Origin: Croceivirga sp.
Lineage (GTDB): Bacteria; Bacteroidota; Bacteroidia; Flavobacteriales; Flavobacteriaceae
Assembly: GCA_028284665.1 (NCBI GenBank)
Contig: JANQRG010000042.1
Coordinates: 171,665 to 235,664, forward strand
Direction: 5' to 3'
Length of the DNA stretch: 64,000 nt
The stretch's first letter is position 1. Every line of letters begins with the position of its first letter. The notes beneath the pieces were generated by a model that ran no database searches, was not told the origin of the DNA, and saw only the letters and a program-made list of their open reading frames with translations. Below are positions 46,601 to 54,016 of this stretch, in pieces. The position numbers and the translations under genes are program-made.

Positions 46601-47793
46601 TCTTTGAAGCTATAGGTCTTCCCTTCTCGAATGAGGTTGAGTCCGCCATCGGCAGTGCCCAACCATAGACTGTTTCCATCTTTATATACCGATAGGACCG
46701 CATTATCATCCAGCAGGTGCTTCCCCCTTCGGTTTTTTGAGAGATTCTTGAAATGGGGCTCTCCAAAGTCCAGCAAGTTTAAATGGGCAGCAGTCCCCAC
46801 CAATACTTGTGTTTTCGAAAGTCTTACCATGGAATAGACCGTGTTCGTGCTCAGACCAGTCGACGTTCCTTTATTATATTCGATTTTGTTGACCACCTTC
46901 ATCCGCTTCCAATCCAACAGATAAAGGCCATTTCCGGTACCTATCCAAACCTGGGATGAATTCTCCTCCAAAAAAGAGACAACATGCCTTGTTGGATGTT
47001 TTTCTGATGCCTCCAGTTCAAAAAGCCGCACTTTACCATCGCTCGGGGTATAGACAAACAGCCCGTGGTCACTTCCGATCAGAACTTTTTCATTTGTGTG
47101 ATAAAAGGCCTGAACGTAACCCTGCACCACAATTAGGGGCTCTTTTTCGGATGGTGCGGAAGTAGTGGGGTCGAAACTATAGACCTCACCATAAAATCCA
47201 CCTACCCAAAGCTTTCTGTTTTCATCAATAGAAAGGGCGCCGAGACGTTTATTGTTCAAAAAGCTTTTTTGGGAAAAGGCAGTATCTTCTTCGATTGACA
47301 ATTGGTGAAGTCCTGCCGTTCTGGTGGAGACCCACAATTTGCCCGATACATCCAAGGTCATATCGGATACCGTTAGGTCCTTGCCCATATCCTTGAGCAA
47401 TAGAAACCTTTTAAAAGTCTGCGAGTTTTTGTCGTAGCAGTTCAACCCATTGGCGATGGTGCCCACCCAAATGTTCCCGTTACCATCCTCCAACAGTTTA
47501 TTGAGCACGTTTCCGGAAATACTAGTCGAATCGCTTAGGTTGTGCTTGAAATGCTTGAAACGATTGCCATCAAATTGGTTCAGACCGTCCTCCGTGGCGA
47601 CCCAAACAAAACCTTTACTATCCAACAAAACATCGTTTACCGTAGCTTGGGAAAGCCCCTCCCTAACGGTAAAGTATCGTATTCGAACACTGTCTTGGGG
47701 AATCGGAAATTGGGCATACATAAACTGGCATACCATTGGTATGAAGTAGTGCGCCTTCTTGAACAGATGGATATATAAGTATAACAAATTCAT
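43693..47793 (-). CDS. Hybrid two-component system regulator (HTCS)
   Basis: About 1366 residues from ATG 47793; the frame remains open to 47859. Domains in order are a short hydrophobic leader, about 14 periplasmic Reg_prop repeats forming two propellers (WVATEDGLNQFDG, IWVGTIANGLNCYD), a Y_Y_Y domain, one membrane helix (WWAYLLYGLVLITLVYLL), and HisKA (ITHEFRTPLTVILGM). HATPase, a receiver (DIIICDIMMPGKNG) and a C-terminal AraC HTH (HLSESQVYRKLKAVT, GFKNPSWFSTAFKEEYG) follow. HTCS proteins sense oligosaccharides and activate glycan loci, but no such locus is adjacent. Confidence 0.93.
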   Translation of the reverse strand: MNLLYLYIHLFKKAHYFIPMVCQFMYAQFPIPQDSVRIRYFTVREGLSQATVNDVLLDSKGFVWVATEDGLNQFDGNRFKHFKHNLSDSTSISGNVLNKLLEDGNGNIWVGTIANGLNCYDKNSQTFKRFLLLKDMGKDLTVSDMTLDVSGKLWVSTRTAGLHQLSIEEDTAFSQKSFLNNKRLGALSIDENRKLWVGGFYGEVYSFDPTTSAPSEKEPLIVVQGYVQAFYHTNEKVLIGSDHGLFVYTPSDGKVRLFELEASEKHPTRHVVSFLEENSSQVWIGTGNGLYLLDWKRMKVVNKIEYNKGTSTGLSTNTVYSMVRLSKTQVLVGTAAHLNLLDFGEPHFKNLSKNRRGKHLLDDNAVLSVYKDGNSLWLGTADGGLNLIREGKTYSFKENTGDRNSISGSTVMGIAKDSINDRLWFATTRGLSMINLRSFDPENPVFSVFHHDSGDGNSIPMDYLTDVVVDKKSNIWGSTYGNGIFCMHYSPENPIRIKTYKQGQDRAHTLANNFVYTLEIDNRQNLWIGTEGGLSKMEISDTNIKNPKITSYWRQPEKESTLSHNSVVDILVDSDDQVWLATRYGLNRYLGESKFKSWMGHDQFPNAVVFSVQGDFSGNIWMGTNNGLVKYDPKKKTFSHYTEKDGIQGTEFNISARYRDASGMLFFGGMDGLTFFDPGDLEGTDIPMPLFFSNLRFGNTSIQSPYPDKLKSKSPFQKGAALELKHDQFPFYLEFSSLDFRMDKNVSYAFRLLPEDTQWNVLKDQEIQFVNLPIGEYKLQISGLSRGKLWETAPLEMDIKVLPPLWKTWWAYLLYGLVLITLVYLLYRIQMSRRMAVSESRRLREVNQLKNTLYANITHEFRTPLTVILGMTDMMKSQKEDAPKPKTRNHLELIERNSKRLLSMVNEMLDFSQLEGNNVQLHMVQTDIVSFVKYIAESFYPVADANDSDLVLYSEIDELYMDFDEHKVQTIVSNLLSNAFKYGGLKNQVVLHLVKEINDGMEFFVMKVKDEGIGIPEADKERIFDRFYKVDNSTPIRKQMGTGLGLALSKSFIEMLKGHISVESQLGKGSQFIVRLPITRSADLVRERATAWVDLVPTPDLEEKFDAAPEWEKPLGGELPLALLIEDNPDVLHYLEECLKDNYTVLRASDGVQGVQRALEHIPDIIICDIMMPGKNGLEVCDELKNDERTDHIPIIMLTAKVGLKDKLKGLACGADAYLTKPFVKEELFTRLDQLIRSRKRMLKKIERIGLDDWMGEVKTGTTQVFLKKVVKIVLEKMEDPSFGARHLARELHLSESQVYRKLKAVTNKSTALFIRSVRLQRAHELLKLTDKNISEVCYLVGFKNPSWFSTAFKEEYGYAPSAMSN

Positions 47794-48250
47794 GTTTGGT
47801 TCGATAGTATCCATTCTTTGCGAAGAACCGGGCCACTCAATTAAATGCCATAATTTCAATTCAGGTGATCGTCAGAAAAGTGATGTTCTCCAAGGTTTTA
47901 ACTCTCCAATTGATTAAATTACAAAAAATAAGGCTCGTCAAGTTCATAAAAAGATGGCAAAAGACAACGCACATCATGCAACCTGAAAACTGTTTGAATT
48001 TTACCGATAAGAAAATCTCATTGCTTTTTAAGATGTAAACTTGTAGTCTTGGATTTTTTTCTGCTCAATTTCCATTTGAAGAAATCCCAATACCTTATTC
48101 TGGTTATCCTGAGCAAAAAAGAAGGTATGTAATACGCAAAATTACAACCCCGCGAATAACCATTTTCATTATTTAGTGTGCGTTAGCTTTTAGACTGAGA
48201 CGACTATAGTAATACAAGGCTGCAGTTTTTTATAGGACAAAGCTGATAAG
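47794..48250. other. Intergenic region, nothing recognised
   Basis: About 457 nt upstream of the HTCS gene and downstream of the permease gene. It is AT-rich and presumably contains the HTCS promoter. No coding, RNA or repeat feature can be supported. Confidence 0.4.
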
Positions 48251-50662
48251 TCATTCTGCTCTTAGGGATTTTGAAGGATTGGAAAAGGCCACTTTCAATG
48301 ACTGGGAACTAATAGTTACTAAAGCGATCATACTCGATATTATACCAGCAAATAGAAATATCCACCAAGATAGGTCCACTTTATAGGCGAAACCCTTTAA
48401 CCATTCACTCATAGCGTACCAACCTATTGGAACACTTATCAAAAATGAGAATCCTATTAGCTTCATGATATCTTTTGAAAAAAGCCCCATGATGTTACCA
48501 ACTGATGCACCAAGAACTTTCCGAACAGCAACTTCCTTTATTCTTTGCTGGGCCGAAAACATGGCAAGCCCAAATAACCCCAAACAGGAAATAAAAATGG
48601 ACAAAAAGGAAAAGATATTGGAGAGTTTAGCAATCACCTCTTCACTTTTGTACATAGCCTGGTACTCACTGTCCGCAAACTTGAAATCGAAAGGTCTATT
48701 GGGATTGATACGGCCATATACCTGTTCTAGTCCTGCCAGTGCTTCTTTTGTCCTGCCCGGTAGTGTTCTCACAAGGATAAAACCAAACGGAAGATTTTCT
48801 TTTACGTCCACTATTACAGGTTTAATTCTTTGATGAAGGGAGGCCGTATGATAGTTCTCTAAAATACCTACGATACGACCCTTCTTTTTCCATGCCGATA
48901 TCCATTTGCCCAATGGGTCCTTCATGCCCATTTGCTTGACCGCCTCTTGGTTTACCATAAAGGCATCTGAAGAATCAGTTGCTATAGCCCTTGAAAAACT
49001 ACGTCCTTTGCCCACCTTTAGGTCCATAATCTGCAAATAATCATATCCAACGGATTTTGGCATAAACCCAACTGATTCCCCCGCACTCTTTCCCTCCCAG
49101 TTGATAGCATCGAATACTTCGAAAGTCATCGAATGTGGCGCCTCGCTGCTTCTGTCGACAAGGGCAATACCTGGTAATTTAGAGGCTTCCTGTTTAAAAG
49201 TCGCGTACTTTTCAGGGTTGGAGAGCGTACCCTCGATGCGAATGTATACAAGATTTTCACGGTCATACCCCAAATGGGAGTTTTGAACGTAATCTGCTTG
49301 TCTTGAAACGACCAAAGTTGCTATTAAAAGAAATATCGAAAGTCCAAATTGAAATATGATAAGACCTTTTCTGAACCATTTTGAGGAACCGGAAAACTGT
49401 ATGGAACCCTTTAGGACCTCTACTGGTTTTAAGTAAGACATAAAGAGTGCCGGATAACTTCCCGAGACAAGACCGGTCACCAATATTAATCCCAATACCG
49501 CTAACCAATAGGAAGGCACCATGAACGGAAGGCTAATTTGCTTTCCAGTAATGGCATTGATATATGGGAGAAGTAGCCAGGTAAGCAATACCGAGATAAC
49601 CACGGCAAAAAGTGAAAGCAAAATGGATTCAATCAAAAATTGTCTTATCAAATGCTTTTGAGAAGAACCAACTACTTTTCGAACTCCAACTTCTTTTGCT
49701 CTTTTTATGGACCGGGCAGTCGAAAGGTTCATGTAATTGATGCAGGCAACTACAAGGACAAAAAGTGCCACTGCAGCAAAAAGCTTCAAATAATCCGTTC
49801 TCCCTCCATGAGGGCGCCCATTTTTAAAATTCGCCCTTAGGTAGCGATCTTGATATGGGGCTAGTTTAGCTTCAATTCTGACTGGCTGGTTCTGGTCGAC
49901 ACGTGTTTGCAAGTATTCATTGATGTTTCGTTCAACCTCGGCTACGTTGGCGTTGCCTTCAATTTGTACTGTAGCAAACAAATTGTCTGAGGCATACTTT
50001 ACCTGTTCTCTTGCGAAGGTTTCCCAATCGATCAGATAGTCGAAAACTAAAGAGCTTTTCGTAGTAACGTTCTCGAAAACAGAGGTAACTGTCAAGTCCA
50101 ATTCGCCATTGTACTTGACTATTTTGTCAATTGCATTTTGCGGGGTACCAAAAAACATTTCCGCCATTTTTCTTGAAATAGCAATTGTGTTGATATTGGA
50201 AAGTGGAGTTTCAGAATCACCAGAAATAATCGGATAGTCGAACATCTTGAAAAACTCGGAACTGGCCCTGGCACCTTCAAGCTTGTACATCTTATCACCA
50301 ACTATAAAAGTTTCTGGAAACCCCCAAGGCAAATCATATCCCGACGCATAAAAAGAAATGTGCTTTATTCCTGGAACACTTTTTTTTGCACCTTCGACAA
50401 GGGGATAAAATCGTGTATCATTGAAACCTGTTGGGCTTTGGTAGGTGACATTCAATTTTCCTTCCGACTCTATTGAGTAGTATACGTTAAAAAGGTCTTC
50501 GGCATTCTCATGAAAGTTATCGATGCTTCTTTCATCTTGTATCCAAAGAAATATAAATAGAAAACTTACCATGCCTAAAACTATACCCAACAAGTTGATA
50601 GCTGAAAAAGTCTTATTTCTACTCATATTTCGTAGCGCTACCTTGAGATAGTTTTTAAACAT
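48251..50662 (-). CDS. MacB/FtsX-type ABC transporter permease
   Basis: About 803 residues from ATG 50662 (MFKNYLKVALRNMSRNKTF), preferred over 50713 because family members begin with this membrane-proximal sequence. It contains two MacB_PCD/FtsX modules, each with the cytoplasmic signature: REVGVRKVVGSS-type (KEVGVRKVVGSSQKHLIRQF) and KEVAVRKVLGASVGNIMGLF. No ATPase gene is adjacent, which is usual for this large Bacteroidota permease group. Substrate or signal is unknown. Confidence 0.92.
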   Translation of the reverse strand: MFKNYLKVALRNMSRNKTFSAINLLGIVLGMVSFLFIFLWIQDERSIDNFHENAEDLFNVYYSIESEGKLNVTYQSPTGFNDTRFYPLVEGAKKSVPGIKHISFYASGYDLPWGFPETFIVGDKMYKLEGARASSEFFKMFDYPIISGDSETPLSNINTIAISRKMAEMFFGTPQNAIDKIVKYNGELDLTVTSVFENVTTKSSLVFDYLIDWETFAREQVKYASDNLFATVQIEGNANVAEVERNINEYLQTRVDQNQPVRIEAKLAPYQDRYLRANFKNGRPHGGRTDYLKLFAAVALFVLVVACINYMNLSTARSIKRAKEVGVRKVVGSSQKHLIRQFLIESILLSLFAVVISVLLTWLLLPYINAITGKQISLPFMVPSYWLAVLGLILVTGLVSGSYPALFMSYLKPVEVLKGSIQFSGSSKWFRKGLIIFQFGLSIFLLIATLVVSRQADYVQNSHLGYDRENLVYIRIEGTLSNPEKYATFKQEASKLPGIALVDRSSEAPHSMTFEVFDAINWEGKSAGESVGFMPKSVGYDYLQIMDLKVGKGRSFSRAIATDSSDAFMVNQEAVKQMGMKDPLGKWISAWKKKGRIVGILENYHTASLHQRIKPVIVDVKENLPFGFILVRTLPGRTKEALAGLEQVYGRINPNRPFDFKFADSEYQAMYKSEEVIAKLSNIFSFLSIFISCLGLFGLAMFSAQQRIKEVAVRKVLGASVGNIMGLFSKDIMKLIGFSFLISVPIGWYAMSEWLKGFAYKVDLSWWIFLFAGIISSMIALVTISSQSLKVAFSNPSKSLRAE

Positions 50663-50937
50663 TATTCGTGCGTTTTTCAGGTTAATTTCCTTGGTAGAAA
50701 AAGTACTAGACAATAACGGCTATTACAGTAAATACTTTTAAGTAAACATTTAAACTAATTTCATGCCAAAAAATATAATGATTTAATTATCAGTGTTTTA
50801 TGTGAATATATTGATAGGTATAACTTTGGATTTGTAAAGGATTTTTACAAAAGATGTCCAATAAGTTTACACCATTTATCAGCCTTGATCAGCGATTCGT
50901 TCTTTGATAAAAAAGGAATTATTTTGGTCTAGGTAAA

Positions 50938-50950
50938 AGGTGAGTTAATC
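50938..50950 (-). repeat. Arm-type repeat, inverted copy
   Basis: AGGTGAGTTAATC is the exact reverse complement of GATTAACTCACCT at 51344-51356. The two copies flank the tandem tRNA-end copies, as integrase arm sites would. Confidence 0.5.
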
Positions 50951-51004
50951 AAACTTATAAAATACAGAAACGGATTCCCAAAAAGGGAATCCAATACAAA
51001 GAAA

Positions 51005-51031
51005 AGCTACTTAGGGTAGCTCTTTTTATTT
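51005..51031. terminator. Terminator-like hairpin
   Basis: AGCTAC and GTAGCT pair around a five-base loop and are followed on the plus strand by CTTTTTATTT. The minus strand has a weaker T-rich tail. Confidence 0.45.
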
Positions 51032-51077
51032 CTTTCGCAAATCGCGAGCAAGCTCGCGCTGCTTTAGAAACAAAAAA

Positions 51078-51097
51078 AGCTTCACAATTGTGAAGCT
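51078..51097 (-). terminator. Terminator hairpin next to tRNA-end copy 1
   Basis: AGCTTCACAATTGTGAAGCT is a perfect 20-base palindrome, followed on the minus strand by a run of seven T. It lies directly downstream, on the minus strand, of the tRNA-end copy at 51105, as the tRNA-Ser terminator does at 63850. Confidence 0.6.
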
Positions 51098-51104
51098 CTT
51101 CTTT

Positions 51105-51122
51105 GCGGAGGAAGAGGGATTC
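51105..51122 (-). repeat. tRNA-Ser 3'-end copy 1 (candidate attL core)
   Basis: GCGGAGGAAGAGGGATTC is an exact 18-base copy of 63902-63919, the 3' end of the tRNA-Ser gene. No tRNA body follows. It is a candidate attachment-site duplication marking the distal end of an element inserted at the tRNA. Confidence 0.75.
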
Positions 51123-51195
51123 ACGAGGTGTTCCCTTGACCTCCTATGTTGCAAATGCAACTTCTAATTCCTTCGGAATAACCATCTTAAAAGAC

Positions 51196-51228
51196 AAAAT
51201 CCCATCCAAGTAAACTCGATGGGATTTT
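51196..51228. terminator. Terminator hairpin next to tRNA-end copy 2
   Basis: AAAATCCCATC and GATGGGATTTT form an 11-bp stem with T-rich tails in both directions. It lies between the two tRNA-end copies. Confidence 0.6.
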
Positions 51229-51261
51229 CTTTTTTAAGCTGCAACAAAGTTGCGCTTGATT

Positions 51262-51276
51262 GCGGAGGAAGAGGGA
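51262..51276 (-). repeat. tRNA-Ser 3'-end copy 2 (candidate attL core of the Argonaute element)
   Basis: GCGGAGGAAGAGGGA matches the tRNA-Ser 3' end over 15 bases and then diverges. It is the copy nearest to the cargo genes and 60 bases from the arm-type repeat at 51336, so it may be the actual left boundary of the 12.6-kb element. Confidence 0.65.
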
Positions 51277-51335
51277 CAAGAACCTAAATTACAAGTATTT
51301 GATTATCAAATAATTATAATCAATTAATTTTCTGA

Positions 51336-51356
51336 TACTCACCGATTAACTCACCT
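51336..51356 (+). repeat. Terminal 21-bp repeat, left copy
   Basis: TACTCACCGATTAACTCACCT matches 63781-63801 at 20 of 21 positions, in direct orientation near the two ends of the element. It contains a tandem ACTCACC unit, typical of integrase arm-binding or excisionase sites. Confidence 0.65.
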
Positions 51357-51453
51357 CTTTTAGGCACTTTTCTCCAGAGGATAATTATAAAACGAAAAAT
51401 ATACCTTAGATTATTGCTAACTATAGAAGTATCAATATTTATACATAACTGGC

Positions 51454-52350
51454 ATGGTTGAACTTATTTTCGTGGGTATAGGAATAGCTGGAACTCTCTT
51501 ATTACAATTTCTGATAAGAGAATTCAAGAAAAGAAAGGCTGCTAAAAAAAAGTTGGAATATCCCAAAATAATATATAAATACAGAAACTGGACTGATAAG
51601 TATCACAAAAAAATGTTACTTCAAAATGAAGTGTATATGTCTTCGCCAAAGGATTTCAACGATCCTTTTGATTGTAGAATTCCCAAAAACTTTTACTCCC
51701 TCAATACGGATGAAAAGATTGAAAGTTTCGTGGATAAAATGATTGGGAAACATAGGCAGACATTGATTGAAAATGGAAAAGACATTGATAAGTTGGAAGA
51801 AAACCTTAGAGGCCGGTTACAAGATTTGGAAGCCTTTCAAAATGAATCTGAAAATTTAGAGTTTTCAGAGATGGATAAGCATTATGGGGTATTATCTCTA
51901 AGTGCAAGATGGGATTCGATTTTAATGTGGTCCCATTATGGAGACTATCATAAAGGCTATTGTATTGGGTTCAATGAGAAAAAAATGAGAGAATCCAATT
52001 TGTTTGGTTCTGGGGGTAATGTCAATTACAGAACAGATTTTCCAGATATAAATCCATTAATTTCCGAGGATACGATGGTTAAAGCATTTAAACAGACCCA
52101 CAACAAAGTTGAAGATTGGAAATACGAAGAAGAATACCGTTTAACAAAATTATTTTTTCCTGATTTACCCAAACAAGAGGACAGAACCATTGGTGTTCCT
52201 GAAGAGTTGATTGAGGAAGTGAATCTTGGAATGAAAATAGCAGATGAACATAAAGCAGAAATTGTTGCACAATGCAAGAAAAGAAACATTCCCGTTTACC
52301 AACTGGAAAAAGTGCCGTTAAAATTTGAATTAACTAGAATTCAACTTTAA
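51454..52350 (+). CDS. DUF2971 family protein
   Basis: A 298-residue protein with a hydrophobic N-terminal segment (VELIFVGIGIAGTLLLQFLI) and a DUF2971 domain. Its hallmarks are IYKYRNW, VYMSSPKDFNDPFDCRI, LSLSARWDSILMWSHYGDYHKGYCIGF and KYEEEYRL. The biochemical activity is not established; members often occur in accessory and defence-rich islands. It converges with the Argonaute operon across a 71-nt gap and is the leftmost cargo gene of the element. The added membrane anchor is unusual for the family, as far as I recall. Confidence 0.85.
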   Translation: MVELIFVGIGIAGTLLLQFLIREFKKRKAAKKKLEYPKIIYKYRNWTDKYHKKMLLQNEVYMSSPKDFNDPFDCRIPKNFYSLNTDEKIESFVDKMIGKHRQTLIENGKDIDKLEENLRGRLQDLEAFQNESENLEFSEMDKHYGVLSLSARWDSILMWSHYGDYHKGYCIGFNEKKMRESNLFGSGGNVNYRTDFPDINPLISEDTMVKAFKQTHNKVEDWKYEEEYRLTKLFFPDLPKQEDRTIGVPEELIEEVNLGMKIADEHKAEIVAQCKKRNIPVYQLEKVPLKFELTRIQL

Positions 52351-52421
52351 AAACAACAGAGAAATTCGTTTGGTTTTCCAATCTAGGAACGACCGAATTA
52401 AGCTTAACAGACAACTTACTT

Positions 52422-53567
52422 TTAATTGTCTCCTAAGATTTCTGAAATCAAATTGGATTCCCATGCAGGATAGTCGACTATGCTACTTTCATAACGGCCC
52501 CAAGCGAAATTCATAATTTGAACTATGTTGTGCTTGTTTGGGTCAACACTTTCAACAATATTGTCATGGTTTTGAAAGGAGGTTGGTGCAGTCTCAGTTA
52601 GCATATCATCCAACATTTGTTTAATATCATCAAAATACTGCTCAGAGTAATATCCAAAGTAGTCGGGAGAAACACCTAGCACATTGGCTATTAGGTTCCA
52701 TTGTTCTTCTAATTCATTGGCTTCCTTCTTCAAGTTTAAATCTCTTGCACGTGAGGCCAAAAACTTTATTCTTAGCCAAATTACGGGATGACTACTTCTT
52801 TCCAAATCTGTCTCTTTCTGGGTAAACGCCCCTCTTCCGCTCATTCTAAGATGATATGAGAATGCTTTTAAATAAGATAATCCTCCAATTTGCAAACCAA
52901 CTGCATCACAAAACAACTCTTGCGCCCATTCATACCAAGTTTCAACTATAATTCTGATTTTTTCACGTTCTTTTTGGGATTGCTGATCGTTTTGTTGAAA
53001 AGCTGGTTCCAAGTAATTTTCTAATTTCTCTTGAAATTCTTTTACAAGATCATCCATTTCCTTTTTATGGTACACGTATAAAAAATGTCCAAATTCGTGG
53101 AAAAAAAGGGACAAGAATAACAAACTGTGCTGAGAAGAAATCGGTAAAAAATAGATTACTGGAATATGAGTAGAGGGATAGATAGCAAATCCTCCGTCAG
53201 AAATTGCAAATGGTTTGCCCAAAGATTGGGGATGTTGTTGATGCAACCAGTTTAAAACTTTTAGGCATAATAAATCATCCTCTCTTTGTCGGTAAATGGA
53301 GGGCATTAATTTTGAGATGATGAATTTATAATTTCGAGATTGCTTTTGAGTCCTGTTTAAAATTTCAGGGAAAATAGGAGTATACCCCAATTTCAACCAA
53401 TTGATATTTTGATCAATGAGAACTTTTATGTTTTGTAGAGAGTCCAAAAGCCAAGTTTTGTATGACTCCGCCTCGGGCAGGACATTTTTCTTGATTAACA
53501 ATTCCTTGCTAATTTCAATCGCCCTTAATAAATCCAAATTGCTCTGCAGCAATATGCTTTTCATCAC
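52422..53567 (-). CDS. HExxH metallopeptidase-like protein of the Argonaute operon
   Basis: A 381-residue protein with a zinc-protease motif HEFGH (residues 157-161) in a hydrophobic helix (LLFLSLFFHEFGHFLYVYH). About 55 residues later, EWAQELFCDAVGLQIGG provides a plausible third ligand or Asp, as in gluzincin-type ExxxD motifs. No full family is recognised. It is the last gene of the operon and overlaps the preceding 148-codon gene by 4 nt (ATGA), so it is translationally coupled. A toxin-like or processing protease activated with the Argonaute is possible, but that is inference. Confidence 0.8.
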   Translation of the reverse strand: MMKSILLQSNLDLLRAIEISKELLIKKNVLPEAESYKTWLLDSLQNIKVLIDQNINWLKLGYTPIFPEILNRTQKQSRNYKFIISKLMPSIYRQREDDLLCLKVLNWLHQQHPQSLGKPFAISDGGFAIYPSTHIPVIYFLPISSQHSLLFLSLFFHEFGHFLYVYHKKEMDDLVKEFQEKLENYLEPAFQQNDQQSQKEREKIRIIVETWYEWAQELFCDAVGLQIGGLSYLKAFSYHLRMSGRGAFTQKETDLERSSHPVIWLRIKFLASRARDLNLKKEANELEEQWNLIANVLGVSPDYFGYYSEQYFDDIKQMLDDMLTETAPTSFQNHDNIVESVDPNKHNIVQIMNFAWGRYESSIVDYPAWESNLISEILGDN

Positions 53568-54010
53568 AACTGCCCAAAAATTTCACTGGAATCGGCAGAA
53601 ATATGCTCTTCCACTAAAGTTCGTAATTCAGTAAGAGAATCAATAAGATTTTTGTCCCTGACATTATTTTGAAGCATTTCTAATACAGGTTCTGGAGAAG
53701 CCTTAAATAAAACAGATTTATACTTTTTTCGTTTGCTCTTAGCATCAACAAAATTGCGAGCTAAGTTTCTAAGACGATAATCCGTGCCTGTCAGGGGTTC
53801 CCCCTTTTTATCTTCCAGCGATTTAACCAAGCTCGTAAGTTTTTCCAGAAAAGCTTTAATTTTCTTTTCCGCCTCTTTTATCTCCTCTTCACTAAAGGAA
53901 GAATCATGGCCATCCATTTCTAATTTGAAATGAATAAGCAGATTATTTATTAGTTCCAATAGGTTTTGATTCCTCTGGAAGCTTTGAACTGTAAGCCACT
54001 TAGTTTCCAT
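53564..54010 (-). CDS. Small helical protein of the Argonaute operon, unknown function
   Basis: A 148-residue, strongly charged and probably all-helical protein (EEEIKEAEKKIKAFLEKL; LIDSLTELRTLVEEH). No domain is recognised. It is encoded 6 nt after the Argonaute gene and overlaps the metallopeptidase gene by 4 nt, so it must be made together with both. An adaptor linking the nuclease to the peptidase, or an inhibitor of the peptidase, would fit its size and position; neither is shown by the sequence. Confidence 0.8.
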   Translation of the reverse strand: METKWLTVQSFQRNQNLLELINNLLIHFKLEMDGHDSSFSEEEIKEAEKKIKAFLEKLTSLVKSLEDKKGEPLTGTDYRLRNLARNFVDAKSKRKKYKSVLFKASPEPVLEMLQNNVRDKNLIDSLTELRTLVEEHISADSSEIFGQL

Positions 54011-54016
54011 ATGAGT

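Larger units (their letters stand above)
50663..51453. other. Gene-free junction region of the integrated element
   Basis: This 790-nt stretch separates chromosomal genes from the element. It holds an arm-like repeat (50938-50950), hairpins at 50972-50992, 51005-51021, 51078-51097 and 51196-51228, and two tRNA-end copies at 51105 and 51262. It also has several short GC-rich palindromes (CGCGAGC/GCTCGCG near 51043-51058, GTTGC/GCAAC near 51149-51162 and 51241-51253). No protein gene is supported. Confidence 0.6.
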
